64,000 nt of DNA from the NCBI GenBank assembly GCA_026724425.1, contig JAIUCV010000659.1:310001-374000 (forward strand), given 5' to 3'. Source of the stretch: Erythrophleum ivorense (taxonomy: Eukaryota > Streptophyta > Magnoliopsida > Fabales > Fabaceae). The position numbers and the translations under genes are program-made. The notes beneath the pieces are model-generated. The model saw only the letters and a list, made by a program, of their open reading frames with translations. It had not been told where the DNA came from and made no database searches. Numbering within the stretch: the first letter of the stretch is position 1; every line of letters starts with the position of its first letter. This document shows positions 10,765-23,473 of this stretch, piece after piece.

Positions 10765-12174
10765 GCCAATTGTCCATTTTCACACTATTTCAACTTTGCA
10801 ATTTAGTGCCTTGTCTTAGTTTTTACCATTTTGGTTCATTTCAACTCCTTTTTAACAATTATATTTTTCATCATAAAATTTATATCCTTTAATTTATAAA
10901 ATAGCTTTGGTTTCACCTAAATTGAATTTAAAATCATTCCGAACCATTCAATCTAAATTTTGGTCAACCGACAGCTAAAATCACTCACCGGAGGGATTTT
11001 AAGTGTTTCTAAGGTTTTCATGATTTTTAGGGCCTTTGAGAACCTTGGAAAGTTCAAATTTTTCATTTAAAAATCCTTCTTGTGAGTTTTCTAAATTTTT
11101 CCAAAATTACAAAAATACCCCACATTCTTTCAAAAGGTTTTGCTAGCTCTCCTAGCTCAATCTTTTGGGCAACCAAAGCCTCAAATCCTCATTTTTAAGG
11201 GTCTAAATTATGATTCAAATTTCATTTTGCCTCAATTATTTCTATTTAAGGGACCTCCTTTAGAAATTCCTTTAGTTTTAGATGTTTTTCGAGTAACCAA
11301 GTATTACAATATGTCCTACTCTTCATGTATTTTAAGATCCTTTAAGCTAAAAGGCAATTATAACAAAGCTTTTCCATATGTAATTATCCTTTCAATCTCG
11401 ACCTATAAAATGAAATTAAAATTAAGTTGAAATCACTCCTTATATTGCATGCTTTAACTACTCAATTCTTCTTCCCAATTTTAATCAATAATCAAATCGA
11501 GGATCTAATAATTAAGGCCTCCAAAAGAAATAAAGCCAGGGTTAGAATGGCTACAAAAATACATTTAAATATTTTTTTCTACTATACATATTATTTATTT
11601 ATGCTTGAGTTGTCTCTTAAAATGCGTTTGTATTATAGTCTTCAGCCTGACTTTATAGCAAAACCTTATCATAAGTATCAAAAACTATAATTGCCTTGCT
11701 CTCCTTCTTCCTTGGAAGTGGGCTTCAATTAAAAGGGTGTTTCTTCCATTTGAGAGAATGTGACTCCTCAACCAATGATTTCATTAGAACATATACTTTG
11801 GTTGACATATTAAGAAGCTCTAATTTTTATTTTTTCTCATTAAATCTAAAAGGGGCTTTCAAGAACTTCAAATAGCAAATAAAATCAACTTGATTCTCTT
11901 AAATAAGAACTAAAGCCTTTGTTAGAGGATCCATAAGGTGATTCTCACCATTATTCTCTTGAGCCTTATCATCTACTTCACTTAAATTGCAATAATTTTT
12001 TGATTCACTAAGAGTTGCCTTCCTATGGCCACTTGGAAAGTCACCTCCTAGTCTTTTAACTTCTTAATATTCTCTCATTCTTCCACAGTCTACTATTGAA
12101 TGGTGGCTCTTTCTTTTAGCTAGAAATTGGGAAGGTGGGATGGGTATATTATATATGATGGAGAAGCTTGACTT

Positions 12175-12500
12175 TGATTTTGGGAAAAATTTTATTCATG
12201 ACTCCAACTAAGAAAATAAGTGCTGGAATAGAAATTATCTTGATTCCTATTACAATTATCCTTTTACTGTATGTACTTTTTATATAACATGAGCATTGCT
12301 CTTTAAAATGACCTTCCTCATAAATTTCACATATTACAAAAGGACTTTGACAACTACTAAGATAATTACAAAATTAGTGTGCATATTAAAATTATCAAAC
12401 CTCTTGTCAAGTTTAGCTACCTGAACTATTAAATTGGTCAAGGTATCATGTTCATACATACTAGCTATCCCTTTTTGTCAACCATGGATATTTCATCATA
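12175..12500 (-). pseudogene. gag: Athila-type gag fragment, zinc-knuckle region
   Basis: Minus-strand translation gives CEIYEEGHFKEQC at 12292-12331, matching the Athila-type knuckle CEICGEGH...C with Tyr in place of the second Cys. Downstream near 12175-12250 comes NQDNFYSSTYFLSWSHE, then a stop, then NFSQNQ. This matches the conserved Athila gag stretch NPYSNTYNPGWRNHPNFSW. A further upstream segment (12350-12500) reads like the A-K-L-x-x-R-F-x-N-F linker. Stops and frame changes make it non-functional. The identification rests on remembered family motifs, and a profile search would settle it. Confidence 0.7.
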
Positions 12501-12650
12501 AGAAACAAAAATAAAAGCAACGAAAACTTAACACAAACAAAAACAAAAACAAGGCAATGACTAGAAGAGTCAACAATTGAAAAAAAAAAACCTAATTTTA
12601 TATTAAGTGAGCTTGGTATTAATATTAGTAAAGACTTAGCACATAAATTA

Positions 12651-12665
12651 CTAGCAACAACGTCA
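12651..12665 (-). other. Decayed tRNA-Asp-type primer-binding site
   Basis: The minus strand reads TGACGTTGTTGCTAG, against the Athila-type site TGGCGCCGTTGCCGG. Ten of 15 bases match, and all five differences are C-to-T or G-to-A, as expected from deamination of methylated DNA. It lies directly between the gag fossil and the LTR, which fixes the element orientation. Confidence 0.55.
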
Positions 12666-13197
12666 AAAACTTACTATGTACGAAAGTGTACATGCAAGTA
12701 TAGATATCACATAAGTAATACAATAAAGAGCAGAGTATTACTCCCATGAAGATTTGTCTCTATAATAATTGCTAAGTATTAAAATTATATACCTCAATCT
12801 AAATCAAGCAAACAATAAAGAGAACTAAAAATAAAACTAAATTGAAGATATAAAAATAACAAAATGAAGAAAGATTGAATTCTAGCCTAGGACTTTCATT
12901 TACCTAACAACATCTTTTGAATTACCAATTTGCATTTCTCTTAAACCAATTAATAATCCCTTATATAATTGATTAAGAGACATAAATAAGAATAGGTTCT
13001 AATGTGGCTACGTGAGGCTAGTAAGTATATCCTATCTTACAAGAGAATTAATCCACTCAAGATCGCAAGCTTTATAAACTCAAACTACCTAATCCATGGT
13101 CTAGTCATAAAATCCCTTTTCCAAGTTCATTTAGATTACCTAAATCATCTAATGGTTTCCACACACTTAGAAGCATTTGGAATAGAAATGAGTAAAC

Positions 13198-13539
13198 AAA
13201 TCATACCATGAATTACAAGTAAATAAATTAATTACAACTTACTAGATACATCACAATTTTAAATCAATAGTCTTAGCTCAACATTACTAGATAAATCAAT
13301 GTAAAAAACAAAGCATAGATCAAACAAGTACAAAAATATAAGGATAAACAAAAGAAGAGGAGAAAAACAAATCATACCATAAATTGCAAGTAAATAAATT
13401 AATTACAACCTACTAGATACATCACAATTTCAAATCAACAATCTTAACTCAACATTACTAGATAAATCAATCTAAAAAATAGAGCATACATCAAATAGGT
13501 ATAAAAATATAGGGATAAGCAAAGGAAGAGGAGAAAAAC
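13198..13539. repeat. 171-bp tandem duplication in the Athila-like LTR
   Basis: Copies at 13198-13368 and 13369-13539 both start AAATCATACCAT and run in register, with roughly one difference per ten bases. Confidence 0.8.
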
Positions 13540-15834
13540 TAATTTAAAACTCTAAAACCTACCCTTTCTCCTTACCTTTAAGACTCCAAAACCTACATTT
13601 TCTCCTTAAAAACACTTAAAAGTCTATCCCTTAAAAAAACCCTTAGAAATACCTTTTTATAGTAGTAAAATTAAGCCAAAAAAGACTTTGTTTTGCACTT
13701 TCAAGGCACACCATGACTGAGAATTTCTAGTTGCGAGTATAGAGTATATTATGTTTGCTAAAATTTGGGCACCATGGCAATGTAACACCTTTTTCTAGTA
13801 GCAATTTTTACTTTAAGCAACAATTTCTAGTCCTTTTCAGCAACCATTGTCATTGTTTGTTGCTATATAATCCACACATTCTAAGCTTTGTTTCTTTGTA
13901 TGTTTAACTCTAAAAAAATATAAAAGCCTCTTCTAATTACTATTTATAATCGATTCACAAAAATTAAACAATTCAACAACCTAAAAATATAATAAAAACA
14001 CCAAAAGACAACTTATATTCAAATAAAACAATAATTAACTCAAAACTAAAAAAATAAAAAGCTAAAACTTACTAAATATTATCTTAACTAAATTTATTAA
14101 ATTTATATACCAAAAACATAAAATAAACTCAATATTCATATGATATGTCTTTTAAATAATAGAAAAAACATGATAAATTAAAGACTTATTAAAAATCTAA
14201 ACAAAAATTTTTTTAATTTACTTTGTAATACCTTAACCATCTTAGCTTTCAAACCATTGTCCCATGAGCTATCTCAACATATTCCATGTATATTGGAAGA
14301 AATATGTAAGAAAATATACACCTTCACACATGGAAAGTTACGTAATTGGGACGCCACATATATAATTCATAGCTCTAGGGACTATATGCACTCATCAATA
14401 TTATTTTCCATTCATATCAAATTTATACAAGTCATAAATATCATATTTGGTCTTATAAATTTCGGGTTTGGAACCATATCACACAAAAATCAGGATTTTG
14501 CCTCGGGTTCCATATTCTAGCTTTCTGTCATCAACTTTAAAAAATCATAATTAATTTTAAAAAATTAAAATCAAGTAAATGATAGCTTTCTAGAAAGCTC
14601 TAAATTTCAAATGTAGTTAAAAACATTCTAGGCCATGAAAATATCAACTGAATCACAATTGACTAGAGAAAAGCACCAAAGGTCTAGTTGCCTAAGTTTG
14701 CTATCATAGGTTGCTGATATAAACTTAAAAAATTTATAACTAATTCTAGAAAAATAAAAACCCAGCAAACCATACCATTCTAGAATTTTAAGGATGTTAA
14801 CTAGAGGATAAAAATATTTCTAGACCAAAACAATAGCAATTACCCCACGAAATTGGATGAAACAATACTAGAGGTCATGTTGCATTACTAATACTGTCTG
14901 CAAATTTTAAAAAGTCATATCTCCCTCTACAGACTTCCAAATTAGGTGATCTTAGTGGCCATAGAAAGCATACCATGTTTAGTTTATGCTTATAAAATTG
15001 AATGAGCATTGGATAACATTTGACTCTCGGATGACATAGGAGAAAAACTGATCATATGAACAATAGAATTACCATTTCAACAACTTTTTCTCAACTTTGA
15101 AAATTCATAATTAATTCTCTAGAGTTCCAAATAATCTGGTTTTTGGCTTTCCGAAAATCTCTAAATGAGACCTATATGCAGGCCAAATTCCATGGGAAAA
15201 TTCATCCATTGGTTAGTTTGTGATATAGGGTTTCAAAATGGGCATTTTATGCATCCTAAAGGGTTAAACATAAACCAATTGTACTTCTACCTTGCCCATG
15301 GCCACTTGAACATGCGAGAAAACTCAAAAATAGTTTATTAAACTTGTCCAAGAGGTCCCAATGCTCATGCATTATAAAATCACTACCCTACTTGTTCATG
15401 TATACAAGGTTTCATGATTTCATCAAGGCGTCTCAATGTCAACAACTCACATTCTCATTCCTATGCTTCCAAATTCCATATGTACATCATGTATTCATGT
15501 AATTACATATGTTCAAGAGGCTATACATCATATATAACATAAGATTACATCATTTGACAACAATATGTTTACAACACAACCATTTGGCATTTCCTTTGTC
15601 AATCTCTTTGTCTTCAAGATTGGTGGCTTCCATTTCTTGGTTCATTTAGTCCACCTAGACATATGGAGACATTAAAAGGGAAAAGTAAGATTCTAAGAAT
15701 CTTAATAACTCTTCACCCTTTCAAACATATATAATAGATACATTTACAAGTCTAAAAATGAATGCATGACAATCTTATAACTTATGAACATACATAAAGC
15801 ATTTCTCGTGTTCAAAAACTCATACACATCATAC

Positions 15835-16015
15835 ATAGGCTTGCCAAAGCAATGGTTTAGTCTCACCCATTCTCTTTAGGACTTTTGGACTTGCCTCACC
15901 CACTTTTAAGAGACTTTTGACTAAACCTTACTCTTTTAGAGACTTTTAGCTTTGTCTCACCCATTCTTAGAGACTTTTGGCTGATCCTTACCCTTGCTAA
16001 GAAACTTTTAGTTTT
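15835..16015 (-). repeat. Degenerate ~31-bp tandem array in E5
   Basis: Units read CTCACCCA.TTTTAAGAGACTTTTG on the plus strand, about five to six copies. Counterparts: 1950-2146 (E2), 30925-31090 (E9), 41360-41525 (E6), 53905-54050 (E12), 26487-26647 (E8), 48925-49095 (E11), 56105-56300 (E13) and 60155-60345 (E14). Confidence 0.65.
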
Positions 16016-16195
16016 ATAAAGCTCATGCAAGACAAAACACATTCATAACATCTTTCAAGAACATAACAAAGGCATCATAGTACCATGGTATGTGAACATT
16101 TGCTAGAAACATTTTGCATAGAATAATCATACATACACACATCCAAAGACAAAAAAAATATCCAAAAATGCATGAGAGAAAGGTTAGAGAGCTAC

Positions 16196-16286
16196 CTTAG
16201 ATCCAATGCCACACACTTTTCCATTGAAATCTTCCTCCTGCTTCTTGGCCAAGACTTACTATCGGGTGACCCTTGGCTTCCTTGGC
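16196..16286 (-). other. Exon-like block of E5 (91 nt)
   Basis: On the minus strand it is preceded by GTCTAG, starts GCCAAGGAAGC, and ends CTAAG before GTAGCTC. Confidence 0.45.
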
Positions 16287-17930
16287 CTAGACACACCAAA
16301 AGAGGTATAAATTACTCATAGAAACAAGCTTAAGCTTCTCAGAAACTCTGTGGAGGCTTACTTAGTTCTAAGACACACTTATGGCTCCATAAGAGACCTA
16401 ATGAAACAACTATAGGAATTCATGATCTTGGCTCTATTTTTTCTTTCAATATAAGACTCTTGATTCCATTTAGACTCCTTAGATTGATCACACATTCATT
16501 TTAAGGAGCTTAGCTATATGTTGCTTCTTTATGTCACATTATAGAACCTACACCTCCATCTCACATTCCATGGCTTTTAAATTTTTCCCAAATTCCTTTG
16601 ATGTTCTCCTATCATATCTAGTCATATTCTAGGCTTAGAACAAATTAAAATTCTCCTTAGGTGTCCCGACCTACTTAGGTCAAGACATGCTTCTTGATTG
16701 TGCACCAAAGGATTTTGCTTGCTTTCTTTAAGGAGTTGGCTACTTTGGAGACTTCTTAGGTATCTTAGGAACTTATATATACTCTTAAACATCATCAATT
16801 ACTATTAGGAAGTTTCATATTAGCCTAGGTGCAAGAGAATCCCTAATCCTTGTAACTTCATTTCTAATACATTTTAATTGGATTTCTTTGCATATACTTG
16901 TTCCTCACACTCCAAAACCTATGATTCACTCTTGCTAGGACCAAAATTCATACTCTCTTGAATGGGCTCTAGGTGCGATAAAATACACAAGGAGAGAGAA
17001 TAAGAAAAGAAGCATGAAAAGCTAAAAAATTTACCTTGTTTCAAGACTTTTTCAAGGGCTCTTTCCATTGCCTCAAGCTTCTTCTTAAAATTCTAAGCTC
17101 TCTCCCCTAGACTAGCCATGAATCAGTCCCATACGAGCCATTAAAACCATAGGAATGAATAGGAGAATGAGGAGAACAAGTTTACTAAAGGGAAGAACAT
17201 GAATTTCTACACTTTTCTTACTTTTTTCTTGGATTTTTCCTCCTTTTCTTTGTCCCTCTTGGTGTGCCCTTCTCTGCTAGTCCTCTTTCTATTTTGGCTT
17301 GAAAATAAGTTAATCTAAGTGAGGAAGGAGAAGGAGCACGACATATATCACATGCTTTCTTAAATTTGTTGCTTAAAAATTCTATTTGCATCCGGCTTTC
17401 TTGGCTTTTGCGTTTTAAGCTCATTTGAGCTCCTTTTCGAGAATCGACTTTTCCACCATAAAATTTAGGTTCTCTAACTTATAAAATGCTTTTGGAATCA
17501 CCCAATTTAGATCTAAAACTTTCTCGAATGAAAGGTCAAAATTCAGGTCAACTGATGTTCCAAATCGTAAACCAAAGGAGTTCAAACCATTCTAGAGGTT
17601 CTTATAGTTTTTAGAGCTTCTAATAACCTCAGGTAACTCATTTTTCCTATTTAAGAATCTGTCCTTTGAGTTCTCTAAAAAGTGTCCGAAATTACAAAAA
17701 TGTCAATGCATCCTCATTGAATTTTGTTTGGTTATTCTGGCACAATTTTCAGGGTACCTCTGGCCTTAGATCCTCATTATTTGAGGTCTAAATTATTACT
17801 ATAATTTTATTGGACCTCAAATCACTATATCTGGGGGACTTCCTTTTATATCCGATGCATTTCGTACATTTATGGAGAAACCAGATATTACGTTTCTCAT
17901 GTTTACGGAGGAACTAGATGTTACATACTT

Positions 17931-18841
17931 TATCATCTTATAACAATGATAAAATATTGACTTTGCTCAAAATACTAATTTTGGAAATTTTTACAAAAAT
18001 ATGAATTTTTATTTTTTAAAGTTTATAAATTTAAAGTTATCACAAACTCTAACAAGCAATCCAAGTTATTACCATGTTCTAGCTATTATATCCAAAATGT
18101 AAGAGTTTAAGGGAATTATCCCTTTTGAGAATCCCAACAACAAATTCAAGATAAACAAATCTTAACTACTATATTGCATATTTAAATAATTGATGGCATT
18201 CCACAGTTGCATATTAATTAATTTATTTAGATAAGTTTTGATAATAGGAATTTTGTAATAATAATTAATATTATTATTATTATACGTTCTAATTTAATAA
18301 ATAGAATTCAAATAAGTTATATGAATTAATCAAATAATTATTTGAATTAGCAAATTATTTAAAAATTGATTTAATTAACCAATTAAATTTGAATAAGATT
18401 TTTTTTATTTATATCTAATTGATAGTATTTTGTTCATGATTATGATATGTTCCATCTAAATTTTAAATTCCTTAAAACCATCCATAAATAGATTGACATT
18501 TAGGAGTTGTAATTCAATTCAACTACATCCCCATTTGTAGAGGTATCAAGCTTATGTGCTAAGCAAAACCTCCCCTTAAAATTAGTCTCTTCCATCTCAA
18601 TATTCTCTCTCTCTCTCTCTCTAGGGTAGTTCTCTTAAGGCACCATCACAAGGCCTTGGAAAATTGGAACATGTAAAAATATTGTGGAGAACTTTGGTAG
18701 CTAATCCACAACCACAAGAAAGGAGGAGTTCATTCATTTGTGGCTAAGATTGTGATCTACATGTGGGGTACATTTGAATTCATAAAATGAGAACTCCCTT
18801 AGGACCAAAAGTATCATATGAGGTATGCTTAATTTCTAACA
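17931..18841 (+). mobile_element. Probable copia LTR (5' boundary not found)
   Basis: The stretch ends TTCTAACA just before a perfect PBS. A TATA-like ATAAATAG sits near 18485 and a CT microsatellite at 18606-18622. I could not find the LTR start or a second LTR; part of the left side may still be the Athila-like LTR cut by E5. No coding sequence is seen here. Confidence 0.45.
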
Positions 18842-18842
18842 A

Positions 18843-18855
18843 TGGTATCAGAGCC
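18843..18855 (+). other. Primer-binding site, initiator tRNA-Met type
   Basis: TGGTATCAGAGCC is a perfect 13-base match to the plant tRNA-iMet 3' end complement, one base after an LTR-like CA end. It marks the start of the copia internal region, and the gag fossil lies downstream in the same orientation. Confidence 0.85.
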
Positions 18856-20349
18856 TTAATTGTTCACTTTCATTCATTGCATGTGCCTCATAAAATGTTA
18901 CTAATTGAAGAATTTCTCTATAAATATTTTAAAAAGACCCTTTAATGACATTTTTCAAAATAAGATGTTTTAGACAATAAAAATTACATCAATACTATTC
19001 TCATAACATAAGGAACTTGCATATAAAGTTTAGGGTTGATTAGATAAGTGATCTAATCAAAAATTGAATTTTTATAATTTATGAAAAAGTATTCAATAAC
19101 CTACATTGTGAGGGCAAGAGTTCCCTCCTCAAGCCACCACTATGTGTGGGCTATGTATCTTGAAAGGTTCATTCTATAAGCTTTCTAATAGTATATATTA
19201 TGTTCCATTTGGATGCAAAACAAGGGACATATGGTCTTCAAAGTAGGGACCTCAACCACATTTTTCTAGAAAACTTGAAAGTTAGAGGTTGAAGATGAAA
19301 GGGTAAGTTTATCAATCCCACTTTTGACGTTGGAGTGTGAAGGCCACCCTAACTAGCCTTGTTAATTTTCAAAGCACCAGTGAAACAAAAATGACACTGA
19401 GATTAAAATTTTAGGATGCAAGTCACTAAGAAGTCCACCAAAGGTGGCACGTGGCATGTATGCACTACTTAAGGTGTGTGAAAAGGCTATTTTGGACCTT
19501 AAATTTTTTTTTCTTGTAGCCTCTTGAATGGGTGCACGGGGGCATGTGCAAGCCCTTTTTTTAGCAATTTTAGTCATAAAATTTCCCTAAAATTATGTTT
19601 TACATATTGATATATAATATGACTATGTTTGGGTAATTTTTCATAGTGTTTTATATGCATGTCTAACACATAGGAGACTTAATAATTATGAAATAATCTT
19701 TTTTGCAATTTTTCTAGAAATTTTTTAAAAAGAAAAACTTGGGACTCACACTTTAAATTAACATAATAGCACCTAGGATATTCATATTAGTTATGAATAA
19801 ATTTTATTTTATGTATTTGTTAAATAAAAAAATTTTTAATTGTATACGGGCACAATAAATATACCTTAGGATCATGGCTTGTTCCCTAGATGGTAAGATT
19901 GGCCCTTTCCATTATAACCCTTCATTGCTATATTTTAATGGAGGTCAAGTGCCTATGTCATATGATGTATGGATTTCCAAAACAATTACTTATATATGGA
20001 AATGGTGCAATATCCATATTTTTTTATAGTAGAGTGATGTAATAGGTTTCAATTGTTGTATTTATTATGGGAATGTGTCGAATTAATTGAGGCCTTATAA
20101 AGGGATGTGTTTACTTACCTAATTCAATTATGAATGTAGACAACACCTTTAATATGGATAGTAGGAGGTGTTCCTATGAACATTAGGATAAAATTGATTG
20201 AATGTTTAAACAAATGCTTATATTGTTAGAAATGATTACTAGCCAAAGCATAAAAGTTTTTATCCAATAATATAAGTGGAAATTAAGTAGTTTAATTGAA
20301 TTAGCATAAATCAAATATATGCCTAATTAAACTAATGTCATGTAGTGAA
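18856..20349 (+). other. Copia leader region, no recognisable gene
   Basis: These 1.5 kb between PBS and gag are long for a copia leader. AT-rich sequence with no clear domain was found. Part may be an insertion, but no termini or duplication could be identified. Confidence 0.3.
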
Positions 20350-20990
20350 ATGGCATCTAAGAGCATAATAGCTTACCTAAACAAAGAAAAACTCCATTGT
20401 AAGAATGATGATATATGGCTTAGTAGGGTTATGTACCTTCATAATGATCCAAAACTTAGTAGAACATCTAACCAAAAGCCTGGATCCACCTATAGATTGG
20501 AATATGAACTAGTATCATTATGACCAAGAGGCTTATGATGTCTAGAATAAGAAAGATTGTAAGTTGTGCTTTACCTTGTTATGCTACATGCACGATGACC
20601 TTATTTGGGAGTTTGAGCACTACCTAAACTACCATGGCAATGTGGGAACTACTATGTCTTAAATTTACTAGTACATTTGCCATTAGGTTCTGCTCCTTAA
20701 CATTGAAACCAAATTAGTACATAATAGACCCAAAATATAATAATATTGAACACTTTATGGTAATAGTTACTATATTAAGGGATATAAGGATAGATGGATA
20801 TGAGCTCTCAGCCAAGCAACTGGTCCTTACTATCCTCAAGTCACTTCTTGAACCATTTTAGGGTTAAGTGAAGTTGATGCTCACTCACAATGAAGCTATA
20901 AAGACCTTTAAGGACATTTCTTACCACATAGAAATTTTTTTGGGTAAAAGGAATGCGCTAACAGTTAATAATACTTGGGACTCCATAATA
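20350..20990 (+). pseudogene. gag: Ty1/copia gag pseudogene (N-terminal and UBN2-type region)
   Basis: Three frames chained in order give a nearly complete plant copia gag head. The first runs from 20350 with MASKSIIAYLNKEKL and KNDDIW. The second runs from 20522 with DQEAYDV, a stop, then YMHDDLIWEFEHYL. The third runs from 20631 with AMWELLCLKF, CSLTLK, IIDPKYNNIEHF, RDIRIDGYELSAKQL and LTHNEAIKTFKDISYHIE. The last motif is typical of the gag segment usually written HNENIKTFEDISRHLE. There are three stops in the third frame and at least two frame changes. The zinc knuckle and all of pol are missing, since Athila-like LTR sequence starts about 100 bp later. It is non-functional. Confidence 0.85.
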
Positions 20991-21059
20991 AAATGATGTT
21001 AAATTGTATTTTGCTAGAAATGGTTAGGTTGATAGTGGCTCGAGCCAACCTCCTAATTA

Positions 21060-23473
21060 GTTTCTTAGGGCACACCTATTGCTTCTAAATACAACAACTT
21101 ACATATAAGTATATGTATCATACAAGTAATACAGTGATAAGTAAAGTATCATTCCCACAAAGATTTGGTAACAAAAATTAACAAGTATTAGAATTTACAC
21201 CTTAACCTAAATCAACCTAATTAATCACAAGTATGTATAAAAGCTAATTTAAAATTGCAAAATTAAGAGACAAAACAAAATGAAGTCCATTAGGTAATTC
21301 AATAGTTGAAGGAACATGTGATTATTAATTTCCCTACTACTATATAAAAACCTAAATTATCCCTATTAACATTGCTCTTAATGATAATATATCCTAGTCT
21401 AGAGTTCTAATCTACCTATAAGTGTTTTCTTAAATTTATTATAGGCATATTCTTAACCAACTTTATAATTTCTTATGAAATTAAACTAAGCACTCAATTG
21501 TAGAATCCCTAATTAGGTTAGGTTAGACCATTAAGTATATTCATATCTCATTGGCAAAACTATCTACTCAACTTAGAAAGTTTCAAGTACTCACAAAATA
21601 CAAATCAAGATCAAATTTCAATATCCCTTTTCTAAGTTCAACTAGAACACCACACCAATCCAATCTGAGGCCAATCAATTAGAAAGCATGAGGAATAGAA
21701 ATGAATAAACATATATATAAATACACACCATTAATAGCAAGAAAAGAGGGTAACCAAGCTCTAATCCATAAAAGGGTTCATACTAATCCTAGATACAAAT
21801 GTTTAGCTAATTATTAATAGGGATTTCATCAATAATAATAGTGCAACCATCAAAATACACAATAAAAATGCAAGAGAGAAAGGAGTAGAGAAAACTAGGA
21901 GCAAATCTTTTTTTTTTCCATAAAAGCCAAGCCTTTTTCTTGCTAATTAAGGCACTTTTAATCTCCTTCAACTCTTAAAGAATCCCAAAATGGTGGCTTT
22001 CTAGTAAAACCTTTAAAAAATGCTTTACAAACTAGCAAAAACATAAAGGAAAATGTTGTCATTCTTATACTCTGAATTGGTGCTATGACTTGAGATTCTC
22101 CAATCATAATGTTAAAGCCTATTACATCAAGAAGATATTTCTTCGGCATGACACTATGACTTGTAATTTCTAGTCATGATGCCGTTCCATTCTATAACAT
22201 AAATGTCACAACTTTGGATTTCCTATTGCAATATTATTCCTTTCTTTAATATAGCCACCATGACTTAGGAGTTCTTGTTGCAGTACCATTCTTTTCTTTT
22301 CCTCAAACTAGCATTTTTCACACATTGACTTTAGGTTTCCATGGTTCTAGCTCCTAGATGATTCCAACTTTAATTTCCTTGCATTCAAACCCCACAAAAG
22401 CATTCAATATTCAACAAATTACTATTTAAATAAAAAATAAGCCAAAGCTTGTCATTTATAGTATCAAAATTGTAGTGTGGAGCTATGTAAAGTATCAATT
22501 CACACTTTGGCTTTTCTAAATCATTCACTTTAGCCATGAAAATAGTCAATTAGTTATCAATCTCTTATAAAAAACATGCGAAATAACTTGAATTAATAGG
22601 AGTTGCTACATACTCATCCTTAAGAAAAAAAAAAAGCTAAATTTTCTACATGCACACTTAAAACTCATGCCTATTAAAACCCTTAGTGTTGCCTCATATA
22701 ATATACCTAGTAGGACAATCAAGCAATAAACACTAGTTAAGAGTTAAAAAAAAGGTAGTGTTAGCTTTGCCATTACTTGTGAAGTGTGTGTGCTTAGCCA
22801 AACAATCATTATCATGCAAGTGTTACAGTCAACTTTATGCACTTTAAGATGTATAAAATAACCTATAAGAACATCATATGCCTAATCTTCTACCTTCTCT
22901 CCATCAGGTTAGTCTCACATGACCTTGTGATCATTAGGACTTCCAGGCTTATAATGTGACTAAGGCTATGGCTTAACCAAAAATGAGTATGGGAAAATGC
23001 AATTACCTTGAGAGAATTTAAATCTAAGCACAATACACAAGGAATCCAATCTCCTATATTTTCTTTCCATTTTTCATCTTATTGAGCCAATTTCTTCTTT
23101 TCTTTCTTTCTCACCTAATTTCTTTTTCCCCCAAACTTAGATCATTTCAATCTAATGTATTGCTTCTGAACTCTTTCTTCTTCATAGCCTATAATTCATT
23201 TGCAAATTTTTTATTTTTTCTTTTGTTTAGTTTAGTTTATTTTTTTATTTGGTCTACATGGGGCTAGAAACCATACAACATTGAAATTTCTACCATAACA
23301 ATATTAATAACTTCATAGCATCCTAATTCAACCATAAACTTCCTTTTCAGCTATAAGTGTGCTAACAATTCTATCAAGAAAAGGGACATTAAATGGTCTT
23401 TCTAGATGAAAACGTTAACGGTCAATATGGGTAAAATAAATAATAAAATCATATGGTCTTTTGAAAATAGACT
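21060..23473 (-). mobile_element. Second Athila-like remnant, left part (LTR and 3' non-coding)
   Basis: From about 21085 the sequence parallels 12680 onward of the first copy (CAAGTAATACA.TGA.AAG.A.AGTAT, then AAGATTTG), so this is the same LTR. On the minus strand it would be the 3' LTR. Bases 22630-23473 continue as non-coding internal DNA with a pyrimidine-rich patch (23090-23130, CCCCCAAACTTAG) of the kind seen antisense to Athila-type post-pol regions. E6 interrupts it at 23479, and the element resumes at 43376. No coding domain is present here. Confidence 0.55.
22078..22300. repeat. Degenerate ~55-68-bp repeats in Athila-like LTR
   Basis: Four or so units begin CTATGACTTG or a variant and continue ATTTCTAGTCATGATGCC (near 22083, 22152, 22206 and 22260). 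A related unit is at 13713 in the first copy. Confidence 0.4.

Larger units (their letters stand above)
1..11308 (-). mobile_element. E1: solo-LTR-like copy of TGTAACA family, split by E2, left end outside window
   Basis: Two pieces, 1-327 and 10732-11308, read as one minus-strand LTR interrupted by E2. The 5' end is at 11308 (reverse complement starts TGTAATACTTGG). Bases 1-300 are the reverse complement of the leader region of E14 (about 58900-59220), including the purine-rich stretch after the GYGCACAAGG motif, and 10732-11308 matches the first ~550 bp of that family. It carries no coding sequence. The rest of the element lies before position 1, so its target-site duplication cannot be read. 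It is the outermost shell of a four-level nest (E1 > E2 > E3 > E4) and therefore the oldest insertion of that stack. Confidence 0.75.
11309..14218 (-). mobile_element. Athila-like Ty3/gypsy remnant (internal part plus 5' LTR)
   Basis: On the minus strand the order is LTR (about 12671-14218), decayed PBS (12651-12665), gag fossil (about 12175-12500), and further internal DNA to 11309. Bases 11500-12600 are homologous to 46330-47033 plus 50528-51140, the same internal stretch of a second copy. The phrase near 11600 (TGCTTGAGTTG on the plus strand) and the block beginning CGAAAGTGTACATGCAAGTA near 12680 are familiar from plant Athila-type elements. No polymerase domain remains. E5 inserted into its right side with a TACTT duplication, so LTR sequence may continue past 17930. 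Confidence 0.65.
14224..17925 (-). mobile_element. E5: intact solo LTR of TGTAACA family
   Basis: This uninterrupted 3702-bp copy has its 5' end at 17925 (minus strand TGTAACATCTAGTTCC) and its 3' end at 14224 (TGTAATACC on the plus strand). Perfect TACTT duplications lie at 14219-14223 and 17926-17930. It is the best reference copy for the minus-strand members and is closest to E12. It contains no internal region or coding domain. Confidence 0.93.

Noticed and set aside
23082..23267. Phe/Leu-rich 61-residue frame
   Set aside because: Translation of a T-rich tract antisense to an Athila-type non-coding region.
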